DNA from: Bacteroidales bacterium
GTDB lineage: Bacteria; Bacteroidota; Bacteroidia; Bacteroidales; UBA3824
Assembly: GCA_016286055.1 (NCBI GenBank)
Contig: JAEERW010000018.1
Coordinates: 1 to 49,810, forward strand
Direction of reading: 5' to 3'
Length of the DNA: 49,810 nt
Shown: one piece after another, positions 1 through 10,425 of the stretch
How the letters are laid out: each line of letters starts with the position of its first letter
How positions within the stretch are numbered: position 1 is the stretch's first letter
Made by a program: the position numbers and the translations under genes
The notes under the pieces: generated by a model
What the model was told of the DNA's origin: nothing
The model's input: the letters and a program-made list of their open reading frames with translations, nothing else
Database searches by the model: none

Positions 1-285
1 TTGATAAAGATTCAACTCAAGCATAAGAACCCAGAACAGCTTGAGCGCGATGCCGACCGACTGGCCGATATACTTAGAAAATCGTTCGGCGCAGGCGTGC
101 TAGGCCCTGAGTATCCGCTTATTAGCCGTATTCAGACACTATACATAAAGGAGATAATGTTGAAAATCAGCCGCAATCACTACGGAAGTGCAGCCAAAAA
201 AATTATCAACGAGGCCATAGGTTATATCAAATCTACCACCCCACAAGCGGGACTTGTTACCACTGTCAATGTTGACCCTGTATAA
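1..285 (+). CDS. priA: Primosomal protein N' (PriA helicase), C-terminal fragment
   Basis: Only the last 94 codons lie in the window; the frame is open from base 1, so the true start is upstream. The segment GPEYPLISRIQTLYIKEIML, followed by a short helix and the ending VTTVNVDPV, matches the C-terminal domain of Bacteroidota PriA as I remember the family. PriA is a 3'-5' DNA helicase that reloads the replisome at stalled forks. Its Walker and zinc-binding motifs lie outside the window, so the call rests on this tail alone. The gene ends 35 bp before the aminotransferase and shares its direction. Confidence 0.8.
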   Translation: MIKIQLKHKNPEQLERDADRLADILRKSFGAGVLGPEYPLISRIQTLYIKEIMLKISRNHYGSAAKKIINEAIGYIKSTTPQAGLVTTVNVDPV

Positions 286-320
286 AAGAATAATATAAAA
301 CATCATAAAGCATTATAAAA

Positions 321-1511
321 ATGAGATTATCATCAAGAATCAACCGAGTTGCCGAATCGCAGACACTTGCGATGAGCCAAAAGAGTAACGAACTGAAAGA
401 GAAAGGTATCGATGTGGTTAACCTTACCGTAGGTCAGCCCGATTTCTTTACCCCCGACAATGTTAAGGCCGCAGCTAAAAAGGCTATTGACGACAATTAT
501 TCCTTCTATTCGCCCGTGCCAGGCTATAAGGATTTGATACAAGCTATTCAAGGCAAATTTAAGCGTGAAAATAATCTTGAATATGCAGAAAATCAGATAG
601 TTGTTTCTACTGGTGCAAAACAGTGCCTCGCCAATGCTATGCAGTGCCTTTTTCAAGAGGGCGACGAGGTGATAATTCCCACACCTTACTGGGTTTCGTA
701 TATCGAGCTTGCTCACCTCTGCAACGCCAAGCCTGTGATTATTGAAGGTAAGCCCGACAACTACTACAAAATTACTCCTGAGCAGTTGGAAAAAGCTATT
801 ACACCTAACACACACGGCTTTATCCTCAATGCACCGTCAAATCCTTCGGGTAGCATCTACACCAAAGACGAGCTCAAGGCTCTTGCCGACGTGCTTGCCA
901 AATATCCCGAAATAGCTATCATCTCCGACGAAATTTATGAACACCTTAATTATGTAGGTAAGCACGAAAGTATTGCCCAGTTTGCCAATGTTTACAACCA
1001 GACTATTGTTATCAATGGCCTTTCAAAGGCTTACGCAATGACCGGATGGCGTCTTGGCTATATGGCTGGACCTGTTGAGGTGGCTAAGGCTTGCAAAAAA
1101 CTTCAAGGGCAAACCACTTCTGGTACTTGCTCTATTACACAACGCGCTGCTATTGAGGCTCTTAATGGCGACCAGTCTATTATTGCCAAAAACAACGAGG
1201 TGCTTGTAAAACGTCGCGACCTTATGGTTAAATACCTCAACGAGATTCCTGGTGTAAAACTCAATGTTCCTCCCGCTACATTCTACACATTCCCTGATTT
1301 TTCGTTCTACTATGGAAAATCATACAACGGCAATGTTATCAAAGGTTCGTCAGACCTCTGCGAATTTTTGTTGAACGTAGCTCACGTTGCCACCGTAGCA
1401 GGAAGTGCATTTGGCGTTGACGCTTGTATACGTATGAGTTACGTTGTCGACTTCCCACGTATCGACGAGGCATTCAAACGTATCAACAAAGCGTTGGCAT
1501 TGTTGAAATAA
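321..1511 (+). CDS. aspC: Pyridoxal-phosphate aspartate aminotransferase (class I/II)
   Basis: This 396-residue protein is a fold-type I aminotransferase, probably converting aspartate and 2-oxoglutarate to oxaloacetate and glutamate in the cytoplasm. The PLP lysine is K236 in NGLSKAYAMTGWRLGY. Other family signatures are GQPDF near the N-terminus, the cofactor-binding STGAKQ and NAPSNPSG, SDEIYEHLNY, and the late arginine in IRMSYV. The length is normal and the start ATG is preceded by an A/T-rich leader. AspC is the usual label for this subgroup, but substrate choice (aspartate, aromatic or prephenate) cannot be settled from sequence alone. Confidence 0.9.
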   Translation: MRLSSRINRVAESQTLAMSQKSNELKEKGIDVVNLTVGQPDFFTPDNVKAAAKKAIDDNYSFYSPVPGYKDLIQAIQGKFKRENNLEYAENQIVVSTGAKQCLANAMQCLFQEGDEVIIPTPYWVSYIELAHLCNAKPVIIEGKPDNYYKITPEQLEKAITPNTHGFILNAPSNPSGSIYTKDELKALADVLAKYPEIAIISDEIYEHLNYVGKHESIAQFANVYNQTIVINGLSKAYAMTGWRLGYMAGPVEVAKACKKLQGQTTSGTCSITQRAAIEALNGDQSIIAKNNEVLVKRRDLMVKYLNEIPGVKLNVPPATFYTFPDFSFYYGKSYNGNVIKGSSDLCEFLLNVAHVATVAGSAFGVDACIRMSYVVDFPRIDEAFKRINKALALLK

Positions 1512-1530
1512 TTTTTATTCCATATTTCTT

Positions 1531-1560
1531 TGTAGAGACGTGCCTTGGCGCGTCTCTACA
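1531..1560. repeat. REP-like palindrome, GTAGAGACG type
   Basis: A 30-bp near-perfect inverted repeat sits between the aminotransferase and the esterase. The left arm TGTAGAGACGTGC pairs with the right arm GCGCGTCTCTACA, with one G-U wobble. As I recall, the GTAGAGACGCGCC...GGCGCGTCTCTAC family is dispersed in many bacteria as REP-like elements. Here it could also act as a transcript-end hairpin, although no long T-run follows it. Confidence 0.65.
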
Positions 1561-1578
1561 TTATTATTTAAACCACCT

Positions 1579-2745
1579 ATGAAAAGATTTTTGTTGTTAT
1601 CATCATTTGCTTTGCTGTTGAGTGTTAATGCTCAAGCTCAATTTGCTCCACTGGTTCAACTGCCCGACGGTGCTAAACCTCTGGTCACCAATATCAGTCA
1701 AAACTCATATCCCGTTATATTAAAAAACAAAAAAATAGCCTTCTCGCTTGCCGCCCCCACTGCCAACACAGTTCAAGTGGACATCTGTGGCACCAAATAC
1801 GATATGACCAAAAACGACAAAGGCGTCTGGTATGTGGAAATTCCACCGCAAGTGCCTGGTTTCCATTATTATTCGCTCGTGGTTGACGGCGTTTCGGTAA
1901 ACGACCCTGCTTCTGAAACCTTCTACGGTTGTGGCAAAATGATGAGCGGAGTGGATGTGCCCGAAGATAATACAGAAGATTTTGAGATTCAGAATGTTGC
2001 ACACGGTCAGGTGTCGATTGTTAACTACTATTCAAAAGTAGACAATGAATGGCGTCCGCTTTGGGTTTACACTCCCGCAGGCTACAACAACGATCTTAAA
2101 AAGCGCTATCCCGTGGTTTATATCCAGCATGGCGGTGGCGAAGACCATAGGGGATGGGTTCAGCAAGGGCGTCTTGCCAATATTATGGACAACCTTATTG
2201 CCTCAGGACGTGCTGTGCCAATGATTGTGGTATGCGCCAACGGAAATGTTAAAAAGCGCGTGTCGGGTTTCCCTGCATATTCGGTGCAAGGTATGCAAAG
2301 TTTTAAACAAGAGATGGTAGAAAACATTGTCCCCTTTGTAGATAATACATTCCGTACCAAAGCCGATGCGCAGAACCGTGCTATGTGTGGATTATCTATG
2401 GGAGGAGGTCAATCGTTTTACGTGGGGCTGCTCACACCGGAGGTATTTGCCAATGTAGGTATTTTTTCTACAGGAATGTTTGGCGGCATACAGGGATCTG
2501 CTAATTTCGACCTTGAAAAAGAATGTCCTGGAATACTTTCCGACACCAAAAAGTTTAATAGTCAGCGCAAAGTGTTCTATATAAGTTGCGGCGAACAAGA
2601 CCCACGCATCACTTACACCAAAGCCATCGTAAAGAAAATGCAAGATGCTGGTGTGCAAGTGGTTTTTAACTCTTTCCCTGGTGACCACGAATGGCAGCCG
2701 TGGCGCAAATCTGTTAGAGATTTTACGCAGAAATTATTTAAATAA
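1579..2745 (+). CDS. Secreted alpha/beta-hydrolase esterase (enterochelin/feruloyl esterase D family) with N-terminal E-set domain
   Basis: The 388-residue protein begins with a signal peptide (MKRFLLLSSFALLLSVNAQAQ), which decides the start: an upstream in-frame start would place the signal sequence internally. Residues 45-125 look like the immunoglobulin-like/CBM48 E-set domain common before this esterase fold. The hydrolase domain has the nucleophile elbow GLSMGGG (S273), a plausible acid D341 in CGEQDP, and H370 in GDHEWQPW. Relatives include feruloyl and acetyl-xylan esterases and Fes/IroE-type esterases. Probably periplasmic or exported and acting on a carbohydrate ester, but no glycan genes adjoin it, so the substrate is open. 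Confidence 0.85.
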   Translation: MKRFLLLSSFALLLSVNAQAQFAPLVQLPDGAKPLVTNISQNSYPVILKNKKIAFSLAAPTANTVQVDICGTKYDMTKNDKGVWYVEIPPQVPGFHYYSLVVDGVSVNDPASETFYGCGKMMSGVDVPEDNTEDFEIQNVAHGQVSIVNYYSKVDNEWRPLWVYTPAGYNNDLKKRYPVVYIQHGGGEDHRGWVQQGRLANIMDNLIASGRAVPMIVVCANGNVKKRVSGFPAYSVQGMQSFKQEMVENIVPFVDNTFRTKADAQNRAMCGLSMGGGQSFYVGLLTPEVFANVGIFSTGMFGGIQGSANFDLEKECPGILSDTKKFNSQRKVFYISCGEQDPRITYTKAIVKKMQDAGVQVVFNSFPGDHEWQPWRKSVRDFTQKLFK

Positions 2746-2810
2746 ATCATCAAAATCATATCCGTTGTTACATAAAATATCCGTATCTTTAAGGTCGAAT
2801 ATTTTGTAAT

Positions 2811-4736
2811 ATGATGGAAGAGAGCCGAAAGCACGAGAGTATATCAGGCAATATGCTTAAGGTATTGCTGCCGCTGATAGTATTGTTGGTGGTGGGTATC
2901 AACCTTGTGCTTTTTTTGATTATACGCAACAACAATAAGCGCACTCTCAACCTAGCTATGTCGGAAATTATAGAAAACCACGCCACTCTGTTCGCAAAAC
3001 ATTTCGAAGGCATTGTATCGCAGTTGGAAACGTTGTCGGAGTTCCGCACATCGCAAAATATCAACGACACTGTAAGTTTGAAAATGCTGCAGACCCTTGT
3101 TGATAAAAGCGGAGGTCTTTTCCGTTATGGCGGTTTTTCTAAACCAGATGGTTCCACTATCACCACTCTAACTGACACCAACCACACTTTTACACTATCG
3201 ACAAGGCTGATGAAACGTCTTGCTGAGCATAGTTATTACGTATCCGACCTTAAAAAATCACGCGACGGCAAAGGCGACATATTTTATATACACGTTCCCA
3301 CGGTGAAAGATGGTACATTTGCCGGACTTATTTCTGTTGCCCTTGATGCCAAGCGTGTGTCTTCTATGATATGTAACATCACCGTGCTCGACCATGGAAA
3401 GGGAATGGTTGTTAGTAGCGATTCGGCTCTCGTACAGGCATCTACTGAACATCCTGAGTGGGTAGGAAAATTTAAAATTACCGACTCCTCTGATTACGAG
3501 GGTCTTAGCCGTATTGGTAGAGAGATTGTTGCAGGCAATGATTCTATTTGTCCGCTCGATATTATTACTCCCGAAGGCGAAAGGTTCGCTCTCCTTTGGA
3601 CCAAAATCGGCTATACAAATTGGCACTATGTATTTGTGATGCCTGTTAATGAGTTGCGTGCCCGCAATATTGCACTTATCAGGTTGTTTTTTGTTTGTGT
3701 GCCTATAGCGTTGGTACTGTTAGCGATAGTATTGTGCCTTCTTATTAATTCGCATATCACCCGTCCGCTTAAAAAACTTGTTGAAGCATCGGAGTTTATG
3801 CTAGCTGGCAAACTATACAAGGTGAGTGATTGCAAAGCCGTGCGTAACGATGAACTGGGGTTGATTACAAATGCCTTTTCAGAAATGTCGAAAAAGTTGG
3901 AGTCAATATCGCAGAGTATACGTTCTAAGGCATCACTGATAGTGTCTGGCAGTAATGAACTTAGCGATTCGGTTTCGCATATATCAGAATCAGCCACACG
4001 TCAAGCTATGGCAGCCGACGAAATTTCCGCTGTGCTTAACTATATGCTCGACATTGTTTCGCGAAACACTGCGTTAGCTCTTGAAACTCATGAGATTATC
4101 TCCGATTTGGCCAACGACTTGAATAGTGTGTCTCAATTGTCGAAAAAAGCACTTGGCAGTACCCTTCAAATTACTGATAAGCTGCGTATTATCAATGATA
4201 TAGCTTCCAAAACTGATTTGTTGGCAATCAATGCAGCAGTAGAGGCAGCAAAAGCCACCGACGACGGCAAAGGATTCACTGTGGTAGCTGCCGAAATTAA
4301 AAAACTAGCAGAGCGATGCAGGGCAGCGGTTATTCAGATCGATGATGCTACCTCTGAGAATGTGCGTTTAGCGCAGAATGTGTCGCAACTATTTGATAAA
4401 CTTGTTCCGATTGTCAACAACACCAACGAAAAAATATCTGCTATTGCGGCATCGGCTCAAGATCAGGAGTTGAGTTCGCAACAAATTTCAACATCCATTA
4501 AACAACTTGCCGAAATAGCAGCCAAAAATGCCAGTGCGGCGGCTGATATGTTGGCAAAAGCGGAACTATTTTCTCAATATGCTTCTGGTTTTGTAAACGA
4601 TGTCACGTTTTTCAAAACATTAGATGCCGACGTGTCGGAGTCGATAAAACAAAAGCTCGAACATCATCAGGCAGAACTTAATTGTATTAAATTAATATAC
4701 GACCTTCAATCAAACGAATTAGATAAACCACTATAA
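2811..4736 (+). CDS. Methyl-accepting chemotaxis protein with Cache sensor (first of tandem pair)
   Basis: A 641-residue transmembrane chemoreceptor. TM1 covers about residues 16-38, an extracytoplasmic dCache-like region about 40-285, TM2 about 288-312, HAMP about 313-365, then the coiled-coil signalling domain. The hairpin tip (462-490) reads [17 protein letters not shown], recognisable but with K-T-D where classical receptors have Q-T-N, and with T-D-D where they usually have A-G-E. No CheR-tether pentapeptide is seen at the C-terminus. A second receptor starts 11 bp downstream, so they are probably cotranscribed. No che genes are in the window, so partners must lie elsewhere. An upstream TATCTTTA at 2784 may be a -7 element. 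Confidence 0.9.
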   Translation: MMEESRKHESISGNMLKVLLPLIVLLVVGINLVLFLIIRNNNKRTLNLAMSEIIENHATLFAKHFEGIVSQLETLSEFRTSQNINDTVSLKMLQTLVDKSGGLFRYGGFSKPDGSTITTLTDTNHTFTLSTRLMKRLAEHSYYVSDLKKSRDGKGDIFYIHVPTVKDGTFAGLISVALDAKRVSSMICNITVLDHGKGMVVSSDSALVQASTEHPEWVGKFKITDSSDYEGLSRIGREIVAGNDSICPLDIITPEGERFALLWTKIGYTNWHYVFVMPVNELRARNIALIRLFFVCVPIALVLLAIVLCLLINSHITRPLKKLVEASEFMLAGKLYKVSDCKAVRNDELGLITNAFSEMSKKLESISQSIRSKASLIVSGSNELSDSVSHISESATRQAMAADEISAVLNYMLDIVSRNTALALETHEIISDLANDLNSVSQLSKKALGSTLQITDKLRIINDIASKTDLLAINAAVEAAKATDDGKGFTVVAAEIKKLAERCRAAVIQIDDATSENVRLAQNVSQLFDKLVPIVNNTNEKISAIAASAQDQELSSQQISTSIKQLAEIAAKNASAAADMLAKAELFSQYASGFVNDVTFFKTLDADVSESIKQKLEHHQAELNCIKLIYDLQSNELDKPL

Positions 4737-4747
4737 TAATAGTTATT

Positions 4748-6868
4748 ATGGCAAAGAATAAACAGAATGTGATACAAAGATATGTAGCCACACACGGACG
4801 CAATCTGTGGACAAAGCTCACTATGATTACTATACCTTTTGTGGCATCTATTATTATTGTTTCGGATGTGTTGGTATTCTCATATTTATATAATAATTCG
4901 CGGCAAACAATTCACAACCTCGGATTGCAAACTTTGGAGATTCAGAGCAACAATATTTCAAACTATCTTCATTCATACGTGCACGAGCTCAACCTTGTAG
5001 GCAATCAAAACTCTAAACGGTTTAACCCAAACAACTTGCTCGACGCTGCCAAACTATTAGTGGAAGATAACAAAACAGGATACCGCTATATACGTATAAC
5101 TCTTCCTGATGGCACTCAATACACTACCGACAATGGACTCGACTCCATTGGCGACCCCGTGCAGCGTGAGTATTATAATAAATTTAAAGCTACAGGACGC
5201 AACGAGGTGATAGCCATGCCGTCAACATTTACCGGCGACAGCTCTATTTTCCATGTGGCTGTGCCTGTGCGCGACCGAAATGGCGGTATTCTCGCAGTGC
5301 TTACCGCTGTATTCGACAACGACACAATCAACTCCTATATTGCCAACATGACCATCAACGGGTTGGGTATGGGCGCTATGATTAATGAAAACACTGTTCT
5401 TATCGCTTATCCTAGACAACAATATGTAAACACTATTGATTTTAGAAGTGCTCACAATGTGGGATACAAGGGTCTCGACAGCTTTTTAACTAAAATTGTC
5501 ACCAACAAGAGCAAGTCGGGCATAGAATCTTGTGTAAATAATCATGATCAGGAGGTTGAAATCTATTATCACCATGTGAAAGACACCGATTGGACTCTCG
5601 GCATACTTGTGGAAAAAGAGTTACTATACAAATCGGATACTCGGATGCTATATATCATGATTGCAACGGGCTTGATAGCCATTCTGCTTATGTGTGTAAT
5701 ACTGTGGCTTGTAATCAGGGTGATTATTGTGGTGCCTATACGGTCGGTAAACAATCTTGCACAAGATGTGGCTCAAGGTAAACTATATTCCGCTGCCGCC
5801 GACAATATCAACAATGTTGACGAGATAGGTGAACTTGCTCAAAATGTTAAGAATATGAAAGATAGACTAAGCACCGCCGTGAAATCTATCCGCAAATATA
5901 CCCTTGAGACGGCTCAAAGTGGGCAATCGCTTTCGAATATTGTGAACAAACTTTCAAACGACACCCAAGCACAGTCGGTAGCAGTGGAAGAGATTTCCTC
6001 CGCACTCGAAAATATATCCTCGTTGATTGAGAAAAATACCCTCAATGCACAAATGACTTGTGAGTCGTCGGAGAGTATCGCCGAAGACGTGCTTACTATT
6101 GCCAAAGCCTCTGCCAGTACTCTCGCCTGCATTCAAAATGTTATCAGCAAGGCGAATATCATCAACGAGATTACTTCGCGAACCGACCTTTTGGCTATCA
6201 ACGCTGCTGTGGAGGCTGCAAGAGCTGGTGTTCACGGTAAGGGCTTTGCTGTGGTGGCTGCTGAAATTCGAAAACTTGCCGAGCACTGTCAGGAGGCTTC
6301 TATTCAGATTAACGAGTCGAGTGCGCGAAGTCTTAAGATTACAGAACGTTCGTCAGACCTTGTTGACAAGATTACACCTCGTATTCGCAAAAACGCAGTT
6401 ATGGTGTCGGACATTGCCGCTTCGTGCAACGAACAGCTCGACCGTGCCGTGTCGATAAACCGTGCCGTGCAGCAGTTGTTGGATATCACACAGTCTAACA
6501 CCCAGTCGTCGGAAGAAATGTCGAAAAATTCAGAAATGCTGATAAAGCTGTGGCGCAGTCTCAACCAGTCGGTAGAGTTCTTCAAACTTGCCGACAGCGA
6601 AACTTCTGATCTTCAAAAACTGAAACAGCTTATCGAAGAGCATACTACGGCAATTTTTAAACTTAAATCTCAGCTTGTGGAATTTGAGGAAAATGGTTCT
6701 GTGCCAGAAATAGAAAAACCGTCAGAAACTCCTTCTCCGGCTCAACACGAGGAAGCAAACACCCAGAATCCCCCTTTGTCATATCCAAAAGAACCACAAA
6801 AAACAGGTTTCGATTTCCACCTCGATGATGACCAAGACAATCTCGACGACGGGTATGTAGATTATTAA
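4748..6868 (+). CDS. Methyl-accepting chemotaxis protein with Cache sensor (second of tandem pair)
   Basis: A 706-residue receptor with TM1 at about 23-47, a periplasmic Cache domain at about 50-295 (Y-R-Y-I-R and DPVQREYY segments fit dCache), TM2 at about 301-328, HAMP at about 328-380 and the signalling coiled coil. The tip at 470-500 reads [17 protein letters not shown] followed by [17 protein letters not shown], closer to canonical than its neighbour. The C-terminal 45 residues are rich in Pro, Glu and Asp and end in DDGYVDY, a flexible tail. It lies 11 bp after the first receptor; the two differ strongly in the sensor domain, so they probably detect different ligands. Confidence 0.9.
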   Translation: MAKNKQNVIQRYVATHGRNLWTKLTMITIPFVASIIIVSDVLVFSYLYNNSRQTIHNLGLQTLEIQSNNISNYLHSYVHELNLVGNQNSKRFNPNNLLDAAKLLVEDNKTGYRYIRITLPDGTQYTTDNGLDSIGDPVQREYYNKFKATGRNEVIAMPSTFTGDSSIFHVAVPVRDRNGGILAVLTAVFDNDTINSYIANMTINGLGMGAMINENTVLIAYPRQQYVNTIDFRSAHNVGYKGLDSFLTKIVTNKSKSGIESCVNNHDQEVEIYYHHVKDTDWTLGILVEKELLYKSDTRMLYIMIATGLIAILLMCVILWLVIRVIIVVPIRSVNNLAQDVAQGKLYSAAADNINNVDEIGELAQNVKNMKDRLSTAVKSIRKYTLETAQSGQSLSNIVNKLSNDTQAQSVAVEEISSALENISSLIEKNTLNAQMTCESSESIAEDVLTIAKASASTLACIQNVISKANIINEITSRTDLLAINAAVEAARAGVHGKGFAVVAAEIRKLAEHCQEASIQINESSARSLKITERSSDLVDKITPRIRKNAVMVSDIAASCNEQLDRAVSINRAVQQLLDITQSNTQSSEEMSKNSEMLIKLWRSLNQSVEFFKLADSETSDLQKLKQLIEEHTTAIFKLKSQLVEFEENGSVPEIEKPSETPSPAQHEEANTQNPPLSYPKEPQKTGFDFHLDDDQDNLDDGYVDY

Positions 6869-6904
6869 TAGTGGTAGTGGGGCGTTGCAAGCACTGGCAG
6901 GAAA

Positions 6905-9900
6905 CTACTCTTCGTCGGCTTTGTCGGTTGCGTTGCGGTTCTGATTGTTTTCGTTGAACACGTAGCGGATAATGTCGGTTTCGTTGATGAGGATATTGAA
7001 ATACTCATAACGGCTTATGAGCAGCACTGTGCTGTCTTTCTTGGCTGTTAGTACGTTAGCTCCTTGGTCGAGGTTGAGTCCCTTAATAATGATGTCGTTC
7101 TTAAAGAAATATGTGTCGTCTTCAAACGACTCGTTTACGCAGAGAGCGCCTTTGAGCACAATAATGATGTCTTCTGCCGCACCTGGAACAGTAGGCATAA
7201 TTTCTTCGCCTTTGTTGAGTAGGCGTATGCGGATATGTTCTGCCATCTTAACCAGAAGGTTCTCGGGTACATTGAAATACATCGGGTGCTTTTTGAGCAT
7301 CTTTATCTTGTCTAACAAGATAGGCTGGTTGTTGGTGAGGTCAGAAAGTAGCTGTTGTTTTTTCGACGACATATTTGTGAGATAGTCGGCGCATTTTATA
7401 GGGTTCTCCTCGTATATGATTTTTGCCGCAGCAGAGTATACGGTTTCGTCGGTGTGATAGAGGCACAAGAAAATTTCGTCGGGCATCTCGCTCTTGCGTA
7501 TCTTGGTGAGCAGTTCGTCTAAGTTTGAACGTACCCAAAGGCTGAGGTCTTTGTAGTCCATAACACCTGCGCTGGAGCTTGAAGCGGATTTCGATTTGTG
7601 AATACGGCCAAGCAATTCCAACGCCTTGGATACTGTCCAGTTGTCTATCTTGTTGAAGTCGCGTTTGATAATCTCTTTTAAACGGTCGCTGAATGAGAAT
7701 TTGTTTTGGGGGAAGAAATAGCTCAGCTTCTTGATTTTCTGCACTGCCGACATATCGTCAAACAATGGCGACACTATCTGCTTAACGTCTTGCGAAAAGA
7801 AGTTGTCGATAATTTCCAAAGCAAATATAGTGTTTTTGCCGATGATGTTCTTTTGTATCAAGGCAATAATACGCGGTTCGTAAATGAAGCTTAACAATAG
7901 GAACAGCTGCTCAAGATTGTTTTGTTTTTCGATGTCGAGCGCTTGGAATAGTTTCAACGTGTTTTTCTCGTCTTCAATATCTTCAATAGCCGACATTATC
8001 CAAGTGATGTTTTCAACTGTTTCGCTCACCTTCTGCTTTATGGTGTCAACGTCTTCTGGCTCAGCTTGGTATTTGCAGAAATACATGGCGTAGATTACAG
8101 CCTGCTGCACTTCGCGGTTTGGATAGTTGATGTTTTTGATGAGGTAAGCACGTGCGGGTGCCGAACCAAACTTTCCGTAAAGTTCTATTATTCGGAGCAG
8201 GATAACTGGCTGAACACATTTTTCAAAATACTCGTTGAGAGCGGGAAGAACTTTGTCGCCCATGTCCAACAGCACAGTTCCTGCGGTGTTGTAGTATTCT
8301 ACCGATTCGAGCAGCGAAATTAGTTTGCTTATCATCTTTTGTGTGCGGAGTTTTCCTGCCAAGGTGATGGCTGCCGATTTCACATTTTTGTCGGTGCTGT
8401 CCAATAGTCCTAGAATGATGTCTTCGTCAAGAAGGCTGTCGTCGGATAGCATATATTTCTCTAACTTAATCTTGTCAGAAACATATTCCGATGAGGCTAA
8501 CCGTGTGATTTCGTCTGGTTGTGGCGACTTAATTTCCGAATAGTCTAAATAGTTTTTAGCGCGTTCTGCCAAAAGCCTAATTTCTGCACTTGCCGACGAT
8601 TCGTAAATTTTTTGGCAAGGAGAGGCAATACGGCGGCGCCACGATGGGTCGATGTTTCGTAATACAGCCTTGTTTACCACTTCGTCGTCGTTTTCAAGCA
8701 GTGCGCCTGCGTATGCCTCAAGCGAGCGTGGATTGGTTTCCGAAAGAATGGTAACTGCAAGGTTTGTGAATTTTTGCGACGATTTTTTGATGTATTTTCT
8801 TAAAACCTCCGCTCCGTACTGGTATTTCGATGTGTCGCGGCGTTTTTCTTTGCTTATGTCGGCAAGTATCTGACGGATATTGTCTTTGTAGCTGAGATAC
8901 AAGTTGCGCGAAGATATTACCCACGCCACCAACACTGGCACAAAAAACAGCATGAACCATTTGAAATCGTATTCGCCTCCAATGGTGATTATCTTGTTGA
9001 CACCAAGGATAAACAAACCCGCTATGGCTGTAGAAAACTGCTGCACCACGCCCACCTTGGTCTGTACGGCAAATTTTTCGTTGTCGGGTAGGGGCTGGTA
9101 AAGAATATTAAAGGCTGGGTCGTCGAGTCCTCGGCGAAGTATACGCTCTTGCGATTTGTTTACTGTTATAAGTATCAGAAACATAAGACATTCCACACCG
9201 GGATATATGCCAATAAACGCGGCTATTGACACTATCACCACCATAGCTATCGGCAATATCATAAGGCCCAACTTAACACCGTAACGGCTGAGCAAACGGC
9301 TTGAAAAATAAGATATTACAAACTCGCCAATCTTCAAGCCCGCATATACGAGCGCAAGATATTGGGATATGTTTTCGGGTGAGATATGTATTTTTACAGT
9401 GGAAAGGAACGAGAAGTCGGTAACATATATGATGGTCATCGATAGTGTGGCGCAGATGAATATGTACTTGAAGTAGTCTTTTTTTATAAGCTGTAAAAAT
9501 CCCGTGCCGTCGTTTTTCTCTTTTTTGATGAGCTCAAATTTTTTGCCTTTTTCGTCGGCAAGCTTTTCGGGATACTTGTTGTAGAGCATAATCAAGAAAA
9601 CAATACCGAGTATAAACCCTAATGTGCTCACATACAATAGGTCGTAGGGGTGAGAGATTACCCTGTTTAATAGCGGGATTGCCAAATAACCGATTATAGC
9701 CGCCAGTACGCCGCCCATACTAAACAAAGCAAAAATACGCTTTACTTGCACTAAGTTTAAGAATTTGAGCGACAAAGCGCCGCACTCAATGCCAATCATC
9801 GAAAGAAACGGCCATGCCCAAATAAATACGAACACGCTTAGCCATTTGTCGGGAACTGTGTGTAGGAATATTCGGCAACAGAGCGTAAGGATAGTCATGG

Positions 9901-10177
9901 TAAGCAACGTGCCCATAAACAGGGTGCGGCTGCCTATCCTCTTTTGAAACCATGAATATATGGATGTAAAAATATACCCGCCAATGCCTGCCGCAATATA
10001 TGCGTAGGGTAATTGCTCGCTGCCAAAAAACTTGATGAACTCAGAGTTGGCTGGCGTAAAGTAGAACGCGCCTGCAAGTCCGAGGAAGAACGAATGGAGA
10101 AACAACATCAAAAATATGTTGATTTCCTGAGGCTTGAGCTCGAAATTTTTTATTAAAAAGTGGCTAAGTTTCTTCAT
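6905..10177 (-). CDS. ATP/ADP-carrier-like (Npt) MFS transporter fused to HEAT repeats and a cyclic-nucleotide-binding domain
   Basis: A 1090-residue protein. About the first 440 residues are a polytopic membrane domain of around 12 helices resembling the nucleotide-transporter (NTT/Npt) branch of the MFS fold. Residues about 460-930 contain repeated helical pairs of HEAT type (for example KNVKSAAITLAGKLR and NREVQQAVIYAMYF). The last 150 residues resemble a cNMP-binding beta-roll (RIRLLNKGEEIM, then IIIVLKGALCV). Similar three-part proteins occur in Bacteroidota and Chlamydiota, but the cargo of the free-living versions is unknown to me. The gene converges with the chemoreceptors and is divergent from the FAH-family gene. 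Confidence 0.8.
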   Translation of the reverse strand: MKKLSHFLIKNFELKPQEINIFLMLFLHSFFLGLAGAFYFTPANSEFIKFFGSEQLPYAYIAAGIGGYIFTSIYSWFQKRIGSRTLFMGTLLTMTILTLCCRIFLHTVPDKWLSVFVFIWAWPFLSMIGIECGALSLKFLNLVQVKRIFALFSMGGVLAAIIGYLAIPLLNRVISHPYDLLYVSTLGFILGIVFLIMLYNKYPEKLADEKGKKFELIKKEKNDGTGFLQLIKKDYFKYIFICATLSMTIIYVTDFSFLSTVKIHISPENISQYLALVYAGLKIGEFVISYFSSRLLSRYGVKLGLMILPIAMVVIVSIAAFIGIYPGVECLMFLILITVNKSQERILRRGLDDPAFNILYQPLPDNEKFAVQTKVGVVQQFSTAIAGLFILGVNKIITIGGEYDFKWFMLFFVPVLVAWVISSRNLYLSYKDNIRQILADISKEKRRDTSKYQYGAEVLRKYIKKSSQKFTNLAVTILSETNPRSLEAYAGALLENDDEVVNKAVLRNIDPSWRRRIASPCQKIYESSASAEIRLLAERAKNYLDYSEIKSPQPDEITRLASSEYVSDKIKLEKYMLSDDSLLDEDIILGLLDSTDKNVKSAAITLAGKLRTQKMISKLISLLESVEYYNTAGTVLLDMGDKVLPALNEYFEKCVQPVILLRIIELYGKFGSAPARAYLIKNINYPNREVQQAVIYAMYFCKYQAEPEDVDTIKQKVSETVENITWIMSAIEDIEDEKNTLKLFQALDIEKQNNLEQLFLLLSFIYEPRIIALIQKNIIGKNTIFALEIIDNFFSQDVKQIVSPLFDDMSAVQKIKKLSYFFPQNKFSFSDRLKEIIKRDFNKIDNWTVSKALELLGRIHKSKSASSSSAGVMDYKDLSLWVRSNLDELLTKIRKSEMPDEIFLCLYHTDETVYSAAAKIIYEENPIKCADYLTNMSSKKQQLLSDLTNNQPILLDKIKMLKKHPMYFNVPENLLVKMAEHIRIRLLNKGEEIMPTVPGAAEDIIIVLKGALCVNESFEDDTYFFKNDIIIKGLNLDQGANVLTAKKDSTVLLISRYEYFNILINETDIIRYVFNENNQNRNATDKADEE

Positions 10178-10340
10178 TTAAATTAGCGTACTGTTTTTTT
10201 GTTCGGGTTTTATTTGTATCAAAATACAATATGTATACCGATTTTTCTGGCTTAATTTGAATTAATAAAGTAATTGTATAGTTTACGTTTCAAAATTACA
10301 AAAATTTTTTCCATTATTATACCTTTCCTATTGTTAAATT

Positions 10341-10371
10341 TCTGTTTTTTTTCTAATAATTTTTAAATTTG
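10341..10371 (+). promoter_or_regulatory. Predicted Bacteroidota-type promoter of the FAH-family gene
   Basis: TCTG at 10341-10344, a gap of 19 bases, then TAAATTTG at 10364-10371. The second box is an exact TAnnTTTG -7 element; the -33 box differs from TTTG by one base. Transcription would start near 10377, about 50 bp before the ATG at 10426 and just upstream of the hairpin at 10393. Confidence 0.55.
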
Positions 10372-10392
10372 TGCCCAATTATAAGGTTTTTG

Positions 10393-10412
10393 CCCGTTGA
10401 AACGGGTTTTTT
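10393..10412 (+). terminator. Terminator-shaped hairpin inside the leader of the FAH-family gene
   Basis: CCCGTT-GA-AACGGG followed at once by six T residues has the shape of an intrinsic terminator. It lies between the predicted promoter and the start codon at 10426, and the upstream gene is divergent, so it does not close any upstream transcript. It may act as an attenuator of the gene that follows. Confidence 0.55.
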
Positions 10413-10425
10413 AATCATTTTGAGT

